64,000 nt of DNA, taken from UBA7672 sp965229115 (GTDB lineage Bacteria > Pseudomonadota > Alphaproteobacteria > Caulobacterales > Hyphomonadaceae). This document shows positions 1-8,538 of this stretch, piece by piece. Numbering within the stretch: position 1 is the first letter of the stretch; every line of letters starts with the position of its first letter. The translations under genes and the position numbers were made by a program. The stretch lies in contig CBDDIR010000003.1 of assembly GCA_965229115.1 (NCBI GenBank), forward strand, positions 3,162,001-3,226,000, in the 5' to 3' direction. The notes below the pieces were generated by a model, which was not told the DNA's origin, did no database searches, and worked only from the letters and a program-made list of their open reading frames with translations.

Positions 1-287
1 GCAAGCGCGTCATGGAAATGAAGAACGGCCAGCTCTACGGCTTTGCCCAGGGCCCGCTCTTCGGCGTGACCAGGCCGCATGACGGCAACACCCAGAACTG
101 CGGCAACGGCAACATGATCGCCCTGCGCTGCGCGTCGAAGGAAAAAGTCGAAGAACTCTACAACACGGCCCTGAAGCTCGGCGGTACGGACGAAGGCAAA
201 CCCGGCGACCGCGGCGGCGGCTTCTACGGCGCCTACCTCCGCGACCTCGACGGCAACAAGCTCTGCGTCTTCACAATGGGCGGCTGA
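1..287 (+). CDS. VOC (glyoxalase/bleomycin resistance fold) family protein, 5' partial
   Basis: The reading frame is open to the left edge of the window, so the N-terminus is missing; about 95 residues are visible and the family is usually 120-140. The C-terminal half has the typical VOC ending, DRGGGFYGAYLRDLDGNKL, with the aromatic-rich strand and the R-D-x-D-G-N-x-L turn. A full-length relative lies at 38595-39011 and shares the DRGGFYxAYxRDxDGN pattern, so the two are paralogues. Substrate unknown. The metal-binding residues of glyoxalase I cannot be checked because the first beta-alpha-beta module is cut off. Confidence 0.85.
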   Translation, partial: KRVMEMKNGQLYGFAQGPLFGVTRPHDGNTQNCGNGNMIALRCASKEKVEELYNTALKLGGTDEGKPGDRGGGFYGAYLRDLDGNKLCVFTMGG

Positions 288-298
288 TCCGGGGGCGG

Positions 299-826
299 CT
301 AACGCGCCAGCAAGCCTTCGCTCAAACGCTTCACGGCCGCCGACTGTGCATCTGTCGGCGCGCCGTGCAGCTCGACAGCCTGCAGCGCCATCTCCACCAG
401 CTCTTGCCGCTCCGTCTGATCTAGCGAGTCAGACCACAGCGGCATGAAACGTCGAATGATCTCGTTGGTATCCGGCACCTGCCCCGACGCCCAGGCGGCG
501 AACGCCATAGCGTCGCTCCGCTCCTGCTTGCCCATCCGGCACGTCGTCTCAAGCATGCTGCCGATCTGGTCTTCGTCAGCCAGCACCACCGGCCGGCGCA
601 GGGACATGAGACTGTAGATCAGCGTCGCAGCCGCCATGCCCGGCGTATCCACGCCTGCAAGTACTGAAGTGCCCGCACGATGCTTGAACCGCGCCCGGCT
701 GATCATGCCGCGCGCCTTGCCCGCTGCATCGATCACGGTATCAGCCGCACCCTTCACCTGCTGCGCACGCCACCACCACACGCCAATTGCGCCGATGATC
801 GCGACCAGCAGAGCAAGAACAGGCAT
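299..826 (-). CDS. Hypothetical membrane-anchored protein, possibly TerB-like
   Basis: 175 residues. A single hydrophobic segment at residues 2-19, ending in WWWR, looks like an N-terminal membrane anchor. The rest is helical and soluble. The helices around residues 65-170, with the Q-T-E-R-Q-E-L-V-E-M-A-L-Q-A-V-E-L-H-G stretch near the end, resemble the all-helical TerB/DjlA-type fold, in which an E-R-x-x-L-V helix precedes a D/H-G turn. This is pattern resemblance only. It lies convergent with the VOC gene and is separated from the next gene by a 117-bp divergent spacer. No function can be assigned. Confidence 0.6.
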   Translation of the reverse strand: MPVLALLVAIIGAIGVWWWRAQQVKGAADTVIDAAGKARGMISRARFKHRAGTSVLAGVDTPGMAAATLIYSLMSLRRPVVLADEDQIGSMLETTCRMGKQERSDAMAFAAWASGQVPDTNEIIRRFMPLWSDSLDQTERQELVEMALQAVELHGAPTDAQSAAVKRLSEGLLAR

Positions 827-943
827 CGCAATTCCCCAAAAATGCGTGCCTCAACTATCGACCCGCAAACTGCGTCCGTCAAACCTCGCTTGGCGTTCGC
901 TCACGTGTCACCTAACCTCCGCTCAAGGTTGAGGGAGGCAATC

Positions 944-1213
944 ATGCCAATGCACGCGCAGATTCTCTGCATCGGCGGCAACATCCTGTTCGCGCTGGTC
1001 TTCCTGATCGCCGCGCAACAATCGCTCGCCGAAGGCAGCTACGGCCTCGCCAGCTTCATGACGTTGCTCGCGGTCTCCGCAATCTATTCCTGCTGGGTGC
1101 TTCTCAAATTCCGCCGTTACCTCTCGGCCGAGGAAACGCTGGAGCGCGAACTCCACATCGAGCAGCTGCGCGCCGAACTCGACCAACTCCGCTCCGACAA
1201 CCGGAACGCCTGA
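944..1213 (+). CDS. Small membrane protein with C-terminal coiled coil
   Basis: 89 residues from the ATG at 944, chosen because a GAGGGAGG ribosome-binding site lies at 931-938. Two hydrophobic segments (residues about 5-25 and 31-51) are followed by a charged heptad-like tail, ETLERELHIEQLRAELDQL, that should form a coiled coil in the cytoplasm. Family not recognised. It is divergent from the membrane-anchored gene at 299-826 and convergent with the DUF4167 gene, with a strong hairpin at 1227-1251 between the latter two. Confidence 0.6.
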   Translation: MPMHAQILCIGGNILFALVFLIAAQQSLAEGSYGLASFMTLLAVSAIYSCWVLLKFRRYLSAEETLERELHIEQLRAELDQLRSDNRNA

Positions 1214-1226
1214 GCCTGAACGAAAA

Positions 1227-1251
1227 CGGGCCGCGCTTGTGGCGCGGCCCG
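1227..1251 (-). terminator. Rho-independent terminator of the DUF4167 gene
   Basis: Ten-base-pair perfect GC-rich stem (1227-1236 with 1242-1251) and a 5-nt loop. Read on the minus strand it is followed by TTTT (complement of 1223-1226), which fits a terminator for the gene ending at 1277. The plus-strand gene ending at 1213 could also be insulated by the hairpin but lacks a T tract. Confidence 0.8.
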
Positions 1252-1276
1252 CAATCAGTGTTCATCTACCGGCAGA

Positions 1277-1951
1277 TCAACCGCCTGTCAGCGCGCCCTG
1301 CTTGCGAGCGAGGCTGTCGAGCGCGGAGCGGGCTTCGGGATCACCGCCGCCATTGCCGCCGCCCGAGCGTTCGCCGTCATTGCGACCACGGCGTCCCCGA
1401 CGGCGACGCGAACGTCCGCCACCCTCTTCGCCGTCCTGCCCAGCTTCCTGGTCGCCCTGCGAAGAGTTGTCCTGAACTGCCTGGACTTCGACTTCAGCGC
1501 GATCGCCATCGTCACCACGATCGCCATCATTGTCGTCATCGCCATCATCGTCGTTGGACTGATCGTCCATGACCTTGAGCGCGTCCTGCGTATCGCTCGT
1601 CGACATGCCGCCTTCGATCGCGTGGGCCTGGCCTTCGCCGGGCTGTTGCGATTGCTGCATGCCGCCTTCGCCGTTCTGCTGAGCCAGCAGACGGTCACGC
1701 GGCATCGTCGCCGCCATGACGCGGTAATAATGCTCTGCGTGCTGCAGGAAGTTCTCGTACCTTACGCGGTCGCCGCCCGACTGGGCGTCACGCGCGTACT
1801 GTGCGTACTTCTCGTAAATCTGCGCAGCGGTGCCACGGATCTTAACATCCGGACCGTTGCTCTCCAGCGATCGGTTGCCGTGATTGTGGTTATTACCGCC
1901 ACCACCACCGCCGCCGCCGGGCTTGCGCCCGCGCCCCCGCTGACGCTTCAT
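1277..1951 (-). CDS. DUF4167 domain-containing protein
   Basis: 224 residues. The start MKRQRGRGRKP followed by a run of glycines and an N/H-rich stretch is typical of the alphaproteobacterial DUF4167 family. The conserved core runs from about residue 27 to 90 (RSLESNGPDVKIRGTA, then YEKYAQYARDAQSGGDRVRYE and the HAEHYYRVM helix). The tail is low complexity: an Asp/Asn-rich run around residues 130-150, then Arg/Gly-rich RRRRGRRGRN. The basic ends suggest nucleic-acid contact, but no function is established. It lies downstream of prmC on the same strand, the usual arrangement in this class. A terminator follows at 1227-1251. Confidence 0.9.
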   Translation of the reverse strand: MKRQRGRGRKPGGGGGGGGNNHNHGNRSLESNGPDVKIRGTAAQIYEKYAQYARDAQSGGDRVRYENFLQHAEHYYRVMAATMPRDRLLAQQNGEGGMQQSQQPGEGQAHAIEGGMSTSDTQDALKVMDDQSNDDDGDDDNDGDRGDDGDRAEVEVQAVQDNSSQGDQEAGQDGEEGGGRSRRRRGRRGRNDGERSGGGNGGGDPEARSALDSLARKQGALTGG

Positions 1952-2159
1952 GAAACCATCCCTGATCTTCAGAGTATTCGCCCCAGTTGGACGGAGTTGG
2001 GGTTTGCAATTCGCGCAAACCCAAGCGGACGCTTGGCCGATCTACCTAGATATTCCAGGAATCGCCTGCAGTCCGTCGATAAAGACGCTAGCCTGTTTGA
2101 TGCGCCCCGCCAAGTGATTTCCTGAGGAAATTACAAGGCTGCTTTATGGTTTACAAGGC

Positions 2160-3011
2160 TCAAGGCGCCCTGCGACCGAATGCTACGCGCTCAATCCCGG
2201 CGAGATCACAGTGAACCGCGATGTCCGAGAGACCGGCTTGCCGCATCAACATGGTTACGGCTGGAGCCTGTTCAATACCGAATTCGAAGCCAATGCAGCC
2301 GCCCGGTTTCAGCCATCCCGGCATCGCCGCGAGGATGGCGCGATAAGGGTCAAGCCCATCGCCCCCCGGCGTCAGCGCCATGCGCGGATCATAGTCGCGG
2401 ACATCACTCGCCAGCCCGGCGATATCGCTCTCGGGGATATAGGGAGGGTTGGACATCACCAGATCGAAGCTGGCCGCGAGCGGCGCATCCCAGCTGCCTT
2501 CGATGAACGACACGCGATCGGAAACACCCAACGCCTCGGCATTGCGTTGCGCTATCGCGATCGCCTTCGGCGAGAGATCCACACCCACCCCGCTCGCATC
2601 GTTCCGCTCGGCCAGCACCGACAGCAGGATACAGCCCGACCCCACGCCAAGGTCGAGCACGCGGCCACCCTTGGGGAGGGAGGCAAGGCCCTGCTCCACC
2701 AGCAGCTCTGTCTCCGGCCGCGGATCGAGCACGTCGGGCGTCACGATAAAGCGCCTGCCATAGAAATCCCGCCAGCCACGGATGCGCGACACAGGCTCGC
2801 CAGCAAGCCGCCTCTGGATCAGCGCCTCGAACGCCGTCAGCGCCACCGGATCAACCGCGTCCGTCTCGCGCAGGATCACGTCCAGCGGCTCGATCCCAAG
2901 CGAATGGGCCAGCAGCAAACGCGCATCGCGCGGTGCGCCCTCCACGCCTGCTTCCGCAAGACGGCCCGCCGCCTCGCGCATCATGTCCCGCCAGCTACAG
3001 TGGAGCGTCAT
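2160..3011 (-). CDS. prmC: Peptide chain release factor N5-glutamine methyltransferase
   Basis: 283 residues, the usual PrmC/HemK length. PrmC methylates the GGQ glutamine of release factors RF1/RF2 using S-adenosylmethionine. An N-terminal helical domain (about 1-75, with GEPVSRIRGWRDFYGR) precedes the Rossmann-type domain: VLDLGVGSGCILL is SAM motif I and VMSNPPYIPES contains the catalytic NPPY. The ATG overlaps the TGA of the upstream TPR gene in an ATGA arrangement, so translation is probably coupled. prfA, the common partner upstream, is not here. DUF4167 follows after a 208-bp gap in which I see no gene. Confidence 0.95.
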   Translation of the reverse strand: MTLHCSWRDMMREAAGRLAEAGVEGAPRDARLLLAHSLGIEPLDVILRETDAVDPVALTAFEALIQRRLAGEPVSRIRGWRDFYGRRFIVTPDVLDPRPETELLVEQGLASLPKGGRVLDLGVGSGCILLSVLAERNDASGVGVDLSPKAIAIAQRNAEALGVSDRVSFIEGSWDAPLAASFDLVMSNPPYIPESDIAGLASDVRDYDPRMALTPGGDGLDPYRAILAAMPGWLKPGGCIGFEFGIEQAPAVTMLMRQAGLSDIAVHCDLAGIERVAFGRRAP

Positions 3012-3988
3012 GGCTTCAGCGCGTCTTCAGCAGGCTGGTAGGCAAGCTCGAGCTTCTGCTCCAACAACGCCGCATCTCCCGCCAACTCACGGCCGTAGGC
3101 AAAGCGTGCATCCGCTCCGCTCGCCAGCTTGCCAGCGCCGTGGATCAACCCAAACCGGCACTCGCCGCTCCACGCCGCGACCGGTGGCGCTGCTCCCGCA
3201 GCCGTCACGACACCGCAATCCCCAACCGGCGCATAGCGCTCGTCTTTATTGAGGAAGACCTTGCGATCCTTCATCGACAGCACAGCTTGCGACGCCTTCG
3301 TCACTGGTTTGCCCGGTTTAATCTCGCCCTGAAGACCGAAGCCACGGTTCTCCCAGTCGGCCACAACATCCGCACTGTCCAAAGTCGCGCTTGCGATCTC
3401 GCCCCGCCCTTCCTTCGCCTTGCCCGTATGAACCCACGAAATGCCAAGTCCGAACATCTCGCTCGCCGCCGCAGGCGAAAGTCCCAGCGATGCCGAATAA
3501 TCCTTAGACGCCTCGGCATAGGCGCCCCGGCGCAATTGCAGATAGCCGCGCGCACTCAGCGCGCTTGCGCTTTTCGGCGCAAGACGAACGGCTGCATTGC
3601 ACGCAACCAGCGCACCATCGAGGTCATGATTGGTCAGCGCGAGGTCGAAGCAGAAATTGGTCTGCAGCCCCGCATCATCCGGGTTCAGTTTGACGGCCGC
3701 GCGATAATCGCGAGCAGCGAGGTCAGGCTGGCCCAGCTGGTCGAAAAGCTGCGCACGCTTTGCATGAACCGCCACATCGCCCGGCGCGGCTGCGATCGCG
3801 GCCGCATGCGCCGCCAGCGCATCAACATAACGCCCCGCCGATGCGGCTGCAGCGGCCTCATCGAGCAGCCCCTTGGCCGTCCCCGTCTGCGCCAATGCAG
3901 GCGTCGCAACGCCGAGCGCAACACCGGCAATCAGTGCGATCCGCTTCAGGCCGCGCGTGTTTCTGATCATGTCCGGTCCGCCGCCCAA
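3008..3988 (-). CDS. TPR-repeat protein with signal peptide
   Basis: 326 residues from the first ATG; a start six residues later (MIRNTRGLKRIAL, ATG at 3970) gives a tidier signal peptide ending at ALAQ. The mature N-terminal half (about 35-200) consists of 34-residue helical repeats with TPR spacing, for example AGRYVDALAAHAAAIAAAPG and GQPDLAARDYRAAVKLNPDD. The C-terminal 120 residues are not TPR and contain paired cysteines (GDCGVV and GECRFGL). Probably periplasmic. It occupies the position upstream of prmC where prfA often sits. Function unknown. Confidence 0.8.
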   Translation of the reverse strand: MGGGPDMIRNTRGLKRIALIAGVALGVATPALAQTGTAKGLLDEAAAAASAGRYVDALAAHAAAIAAAPGDVAVHAKRAQLFDQLGQPDLAARDYRAAVKLNPDDAGLQTNFCFDLALTNHDLDGALVACNAAVRLAPKSASALSARGYLQLRRGAYAEASKDYSASLGLSPAAASEMFGLGISWVHTGKAKEGRGEIASATLDSADVVADWENRGFGLQGEIKPGKPVTKASQAVLSMKDRKVFLNKDERYAPVGDCGVVTAAGAAPPVAAWSGECRFGLIHGAGKLASGADARFAYGRELAGDAALLEQKLELAYQPAEDALKP

Positions 3989-4112
3989 CGCGTCTTAACT
4001 GTCCAACCGCCGCCACTGTGGGTTTGCGGCCAATTCCGTCAATGGGCGCAACTCAGCCCTGCTGCGCATCAGGCAGTTTCCGTGATGGCCCGCCATGCGC
4101 TAGAAAGCCCGC

Positions 4113-4322
4113 ATGACAGACACTTCCCGCCTCGACGCGCTCGAAATCCGCATCATGCATCAGGATGCAGCGATCGATGATCTCAACAAGGTGATCACCT
4201 CCCAGTGGAAGGAGATCGACCGCCTGACGCGCGAGATCCTGAAACTGGAAGATCGGCTCTCAACCGCCGAGATGACGATGGATTCAAATCCCGCCGACGA
4301 ACCGCCTCCGCCACACTGGTAG
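4113..4322 (+). CDS. slyX: SlyX family protein
   Basis: 69 residues, the usual SlyX length. The sequence is a short amphipathic coiled coil (LDALEIRIMHQDAAIDDLNKV, then QWKEIDRLTREILKLEDRL), followed by a Pro-rich end PPPPHW that is the hallmark of SlyX. The molecular role of SlyX is unknown. It is convergent with the MOSC gene, whose stop lies 3 bp away. Confidence 0.85.
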   Translation: MTDTSRLDALEIRIMHQDAAIDDLNKVITSQWKEIDRLTREILKLEDRLSTAEMTMDSNPADEPPPPHW

Positions 4323-4325
4323 AGA

Positions 4326-5087
4326 TCACGCCGCCAGCGTGTCGCCCAAAGCCACACGACCGCTCTGAGAAATCGAGAAATACGTGCCCAGCGTGTCGCG
4401 ACCGAAGTGCTCGCGCAGCTGACCGACCATGTCGATGTCGCGCTCGCCTGTTTCCAGGTTCACATGCGTCGCCACGCAGCGGACGATCGGCTTGAACAGT
4501 GTCAGCTCCGCCCCGCCCAGCTGCAGCTTCTGGTTCGACACCCACTCATCTTCCGCCCACGGCTTCAGGCCATCGACATAGACGTTGGCGCGGAAGCGAA
4601 GCGGATCGACTGGTTGGCCGATAGCGCGCGCCACGTCCCGCACGCTCGCCAGGTTCATCACCGAGATATAGCCCTGCGGATGATCCATGAAGCGATAGCC
4701 CGGCGGGCTCTCGAGAACACGCAGCTTGCCGGGCGCATCCTCGCCCAGAAACGCCTGCAGGAAATTCTCGATCGCGCTGCGGCCCTCTTCCGTATCCAGC
4801 CGCGTCTCAACGCCAAAGCCATGGGCATCGCCGAGGTGGAACGTACCCGTGGCGTCATCGAGCCGCGTCTTCACACGCGCAAGTGCGGGAAAGCGCGCCA
4901 GCACCGTAAAGCGCTGCTTCGAAATGTGCTTGGGCTTTTCCGGATCGAACCCGGATGGACCAACCTCGATCGCGTAGTCGCGGTCACGCGGGAAGTAGGC
5001 GCCGGCCTCAAGCTGGACAGACGACATCTGTTCGGGCGTGAGCCCTTTCACCGGATGGCGATAGATGCTGTCGACTGTCCCGCGCAT
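4326..5087 (-). CDS. MOSC domain-containing protein
   Basis: 253 residues from the ATG at 5087. The N-terminus IYRHPVKGLTPEQMSSVQLEAG is the beta-barrel MOSC_N type and the C-terminal MOSC domain holds the conserved cysteine in KPIVRCVATHVNLETGERD. MOSC proteins carry or transfer sulfur to the molybdenum cofactor or handle sulfur in related reactions; which applies here cannot be said. Nothing else of molybdenum metabolism is nearby. An upstream continuation of the frame runs through queF in another frame and is not real. It follows queF by 8 bp and is probably cotranscribed with it. Confidence 0.88.
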   Translation of the reverse strand: MRGTVDSIYRHPVKGLTPEQMSSVQLEAGAYFPRDRDYAIEVGPSGFDPEKPKHISKQRFTVLARFPALARVKTRLDDATGTFHLGDAHGFGVETRLDTEEGRSAIENFLQAFLGEDAPGKLRVLESPPGYRFMDHPQGYISVMNLASVRDVARAIGQPVDPLRFRANVYVDGLKPWAEDEWVSNQKLQLGGAELTLFKPIVRCVATHVNLETGERDIDMVGQLREHFGRDTLGTYFSISQSGRVALGDTLAA

Positions 5088-5095
5088 GAGCGGAA

Positions 5096-5575
5096 TTAGC
5101 CCCTGCCACGATAGGGCGCAACGCCGGTATCGGGCAGCCAAAGTGCTTCGGGCGGCTTGGCCGTCTGCCAGAACACGTCGATCGGAATGCCGCCGCGCGG
5201 ATACCAGTAGCCGGCAATCCGCAGCCAGGTGGGATCGAGCAGGTCGACCAGCCGCTTGCCGATCGCCACCGTGCAATCCTCGTGGAAGGCGCCGTGGTTG
5301 CGGAAAGAGGTCAGGTAGAGCTTGAGGCTCTTGCTCTCCACCAGCCACTCGCCCGGCACATAGTCGATGACGAGATGCGCAAAATCGGGCTGGCCGGTCA
5401 CCGGGCAGAGCGAGGTGAACTCGGGCGCCGTGAAGCGCGCCAGATAGAGTGTGCCCGGATGCGGATTCGGCACGCGCTCCAGAACTGCCACTTCGGGCGA
5501 AGCGGGCTGTGCTGAATTTGTGCCCAGCTGTGTGAGGCCGGAGAGCGGATCGGAGGGGTGGGTCGGGGTATTCAT
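5096..5575 (-). CDS. queF: NADPH-dependent 7-cyano-7-deazaguanine reductase (preQ0 reductase), type I
   Basis: 159 residues from the ATG at 5575; an upstream start would add a Cys/Arg-rich extension not expected in the family. QueF reduces preQ0 to preQ1 in queuosine synthesis. The signature FTSLCPVTGQPDFA contains the thioimide-forming Cys57 and Asp64, and the QueF motif ESKSLKLYLTSFRNH follows. The length fits the single-domain (type I) enzyme. No other que gene is adjacent, but a queuosine-precursor transporter lies at 33974-34663. Confidence 0.95.
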   Translation of the reverse strand: MNTPTHPSDPLSGLTQLGTNSAQPASPEVAVLERVPNPHPGTLYLARFTAPEFTSLCPVTGQPDFAHLVIDYVPGEWLVESKSLKLYLTSFRNHGAFHEDCTVAIGKRLVDLLDPTWLRIAGYWYPRGGIPIDVFWQTAKPPEALWLPDTGVAPYRGRG

Positions 5576-5985
5576 GCTGCTTGTTCGCGCTGCAGCGAAC
5601 GTTCTGCAAGCGGTATTGCGCGATTGCGGCAAAACGAACTGGACGATTTGCGTTTCACCGAAGAAAATCCCTTCCTATACTGGATGTTAATGTCGCCAGA
5701 CCTGTCGCTGTCAGGGTGACGAATCTAGCTCTCAAACGCGTGATTGAGGCGCTCGGACGCTGCGAGATAGCACCGATATTGCCTAATTGTTGTGCAAACC
5801 CACCCCTGCAGGTGTCATGAAATTGTGCGGATGCGCTGCGGCGCACAATCCAGACGGGAACGTGCTTCAGGTGTGTCCGGTCTCATCGCCAAGGTCCGGC
5901 TCGAGGAAGGGTGCGTACCCCAGCGCGCCCAGCCTGCAACCCCGCCTGCGGGTCGGTTCAACGTGAGGGGAAAAAAGGATAAAAA
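5576..5985. other. Intergenic region between queF and the TorF porin gene
   Basis: 410 bp without a convincing gene. It must contain the divergent promoters of queF and the porin gene. The only clear structure is a perfect 8-bp inverted repeat at 5822-5849 listed separately. I see no preQ1 riboswitch-like leader in front of queF. Confidence 0.5.
5822..5849. promoter_or_regulatory. Inverted repeat upstream of the porin gene
   Basis: Perfect arms ATTGTGCG (5822-5829) and CGCACAAT (5842-5849) separated by 12 bp, about 137 bp upstream of the porin start codon. The spacing of arm centres is about two helical turns, as expected for a dimeric repressor or activator site. The regulator is unknown. 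It could also form a hairpin in RNA, but there is no T tract. Confidence 0.35.
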
Positions 5986-6681
5986 ATGCGCAGCCTCTTG
6001 GTACTCGGTTTTATCGCGGCGGTTTCGGCGGCTCCCGCCTTCGCTCAGGAAGTGGCCATCACGGGCAACGTCGCCCTCGCCACTGACTACACCTTCCGCG
6101 GCGTTTCGCAATCGGATGGCCCCGTTGTTCAGGGCGGCCTCGACGCTTCGTTCGGCGACTCGGGCTTCTACCTCGGCACCTGGGCCTCGAACATCAACTT
6201 CGGCGGCGGCTCGGACCTCGAGCTGGACGTCTATGGCGGCTACAAATTCGCCCTCGGCGCTGTGAACATGGACGTCGGCGTCCTCGGCTACCTCTACCCG
6301 AACGCGCAGGACGACGGCGCTGAGCTCGACTACTGGGAAGTGTACGCCAAGCCCTCGATCGCTCTGTCGGACCAGTTCACGGTCGGCGCAGCCTTCTACT
6401 ACTCGCCGGAATTCACGGGTGAGTCGGGCGACGCGTTCTACTACGAAGCCAACGCTGCCTTCGCTGTCTCGCCGGAACTGTCGTTCTCGGGCGCTGTCGG
6501 CGTGCAGACGGTCGACACGGCTGGCTTCTTCGCCGGTGAAGACGACTACACCACCTGGAACGTCGGCGGCACGTACTCCGCTCTCGGCCTCGGCTTCGAC
6601 CTGCGCTACGTCGGCACCGACGTGGACAACGCTTCGATCTACGACGACCGCGTGATCTTCTCGGTCAAGAAGGCCATGTAG
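5986..6681 (+). CDS. TorF family putative outer-membrane porin
   Basis: 231 residues with a clean signal peptide ending PAFAQE. The mature part starts ITGNVALATDYTFRGVSQSD, which is the diagnostic N-terminus of the TorF (Gcw_chp) family, and continues as alternating beta strands rich in Gly, Tyr and Asp, for example DLELDVYGGYKFALG. The C-terminus DDRVIFSVKKAM is the final strand. It should form a small outer-membrane beta barrel; the solute is unknown. Codon use is strongly biased to C-ending codons, suggesting high expression. It stands alone and is closed by a strong terminator at 6747-6782. Confidence 0.88.
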   Translation: MRSLLVLGFIAAVSAAPAFAQEVAITGNVALATDYTFRGVSQSDGPVVQGGLDASFGDSGFYLGTWASNINFGGGSDLELDVYGGYKFALGAVNMDVGVLGYLYPNAQDDGAELDYWEVYAKPSIALSDQFTVGAAFYYSPEFTGESGDAFYYEANAAFAVSPELSFSGAVGVQTVDTAGFFAGEDDYTTWNVGGTYSALGLGFDLRYVGTDVDNASIYDDRVIFSVKKAM

Positions 6682-6746
6682 TTTCACTCCCGGCACGCCG
6701 GGATTGAAATAACGGTTGCCTGACGGCCATGCCGTCGGAAACAGTA

Positions 6747-6782
6747 GAGCCGTCGCGGCATCCGCGGCGGCTCTTTCTGTTT
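6747..6782 (+). terminator. Rho-independent terminator of the porin gene
   Basis: Twelve-base-pair stem with one G-U pair (6747-6758 with 6762-6773), 3-nt loop, then TTTCTGTTT. It lies 65 bp beyond the porin stop codon. Confidence 0.9.
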
Positions 6783-6828
6783 CGGAGCATTCTCACAGGC
6801 CGGGGGGCCAAAGGCGCGGGGGACAGAC

Positions 6829-8529
6829 ATGACTGCCGTCGAAACCCTCCAGCCCGCCATCATCTATCTCGGCGCAGGCCTGGCTGCCGCCCTAGCCTCA
6901 CGCGCCGTGCGCCTCAGCCCGATCGTCGGCTACCTCGTCGCCGGCCTGGTCATCGGCCCCTCCGGCTTCGGCCTCGTCCAGAACAACGAAACCTCCCACT
7001 TCCTCGCCGATCTTGGCGTGGTGTTCCTGCTCTTCGACATCGGCCTGCACTTCTCGCTCCGCGAGATCAGCACCCGCCGTGACGACATGATCGGCCTCGC
7101 CCCCCTGCAGATTATCCTCTGCGGCGCAGCTTTCGCCGGCATCGGCTTGGCCTTCGGCTTCCCCTGGCCCGTCGCAGCTCTCGTCGGCGTCTCGCTGGCG
7201 CTATCCTCCACCGCCGTCGTCGCGCGCATCCTGTCCGATCGCAACCAGCCCGGCTGCCCCATGGGCCGCTCCGCCACCGCAGTTCTCGTCGCCCAGGACA
7301 TCGTCGCAATCTTCCTCCTCACCTTCGCAGCCTCCCTCGGCGGCGATCCCGACATGCTGGGGATGGAGGCGCTGATCGTCCTCGGCAAAGCCGTGCTCGC
7401 CCTCGCGCTCGCCATCCTCGCCGGACGCTTCGTCGTGCGCCCGCTGTTCGAATCCCTCGCCGCCACCGGCAATCGCGAGACCTTCACGGTCGTCGCCCTC
7501 TTCATCGTCCTCGCCGCCAGCGCCGCCACCGCCCGCGCGGATCTCTCGCTCACCCTCGGCGCCTTCCTCGCCGGCATGGCCGTTTCCGACACGCCCTACC
7601 GCCACGTCGTCCAGAACGAGGTGAAGCCCTTCGCCGGCCTCCTGCTCGGCCTGTTCTTCATGAGCGTCGGCATGGGCGTGAACCTGCCCGCCATGGCCGC
7701 CATCTGGCCCGCCGTCCTGCTCACCGCGCTGGTGATCGTGATCCTCAAGACCGTGGTGGTCTTCATCGCCGCGCGCCTCAATGGCTGGGCCATACCCGGC
7801 GCGACACAGCTTGGCTTTCTGCTCAGCCAGGGTTCGGAATTCACCCTCGTCGTCGTCGGCATCGCATCCATCTCCGGCGCCATGCCAGGCACCTGGGCCG
7901 GCGTCATCACAGCAGCCGTCGCCGTCACCCTCGTCGCCGCGCCCATCTGGACATCGCTCGGCCTGCACATCGCCAAGATGCTCGCCGAGAACTCCAGGAC
8001 CATATCAGCGGATGTCACCGACGCGGCAGAGGAAGAACACGTCCTCGTCTTCGGCATGACGCCCGAAGCACGCCTAGCCGCCGCCGCCCTGCGCGACCAC
8101 CACATCCCCTATGTCGCTGTAGAAGCCGACCCCGAGCGCTTCGTCTCCGCAGCTTCCGACGGCTACACAATCGTCTTTGGCGACGCGAAGGATACGCGCC
8201 TGCTCGAGACGATCGGTCCAACGCGCGTCCGCGCCATCGTGCTCGGCGGTTCGGGCATCGCGGCGCCGCAAGCTGTCACAACGGCAGATGGAAAGCCGCC
8301 GCCCCGCTTCGTCGCCGTCATCACCGGCGCAGAGCGCGTGCGCCAGGCCGGCATGGGCTATCGCTCACACCTCGCGCACGCCGAACCGCGCGGCGTCGAG
8401 CTCGTCACGGATCTGCTGACTGAACTCGGCGTCGATCAGAAAACCATCGCAGACTGGATCAGCGACGAACTCGAACGCCGCGGCCTGAGCGAAAAAAACG
8501 ACAAGACCGAAGAAACCGAAGCCGCCTGA
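6829..8529 (+). CDS. Monovalent cation:proton antiporter-2 (CPA2/Kef) family protein
   Basis: 566 residues. Residues about 8-390 are the Na+/H+-exchanger-like membrane domain with some twelve hydrophobic segments, including LSPIVGYLVAGLVIGPSG, the FDIGLHFS motif and LSSTAVVARIL. Residues about 400-515 form a cytoplasmic RCK/TrkA-N-type domain. The usual Rossmann glycine pattern G-x-G-x-x-G is replaced by VFGMTPEARLAA, so nucleotide binding may differ. Likely exports K+ or Na+ in exchange for protons. It begins 47 bp after the porin terminator and is convergent with bioY. Confidence 0.9.
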   Translation: MTAVETLQPAIIYLGAGLAAALASRAVRLSPIVGYLVAGLVIGPSGFGLVQNNETSHFLADLGVVFLLFDIGLHFSLREISTRRDDMIGLAPLQIILCGAAFAGIGLAFGFPWPVAALVGVSLALSSTAVVARILSDRNQPGCPMGRSATAVLVAQDIVAIFLLTFAASLGGDPDMLGMEALIVLGKAVLALALAILAGRFVVRPLFESLAATGNRETFTVVALFIVLAASAATARADLSLTLGAFLAGMAVSDTPYRHVVQNEVKPFAGLLLGLFFMSVGMGVNLPAMAAIWPAVLLTALVIVILKTVVVFIAARLNGWAIPGATQLGFLLSQGSEFTLVVVGIASISGAMPGTWAGVITAAVAVTLVAAPIWTSLGLHIAKMLAENSRTISADVTDAAEEEHVLVFGMTPEARLAAAALRDHHIPYVAVEADPERFVSAASDGYTIVFGDAKDTRLLETIGPTRVRAIVLGGSGIAAPQAVTTADGKPPPRFVAVITGAERVRQAGMGYRSHLAHAEPRGVELVTDLLTELGVDQKTIADWISDELERRGLSEKNDKTEETEAA

Positions 8530-8538
8530 TCGGCGCTC

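Noticed and set aside
5576..5985. A preQ1 riboswitch in front of queF
   Set aside because: No C-rich P1/loop followed by an A-rich tail is visible near the queF start.
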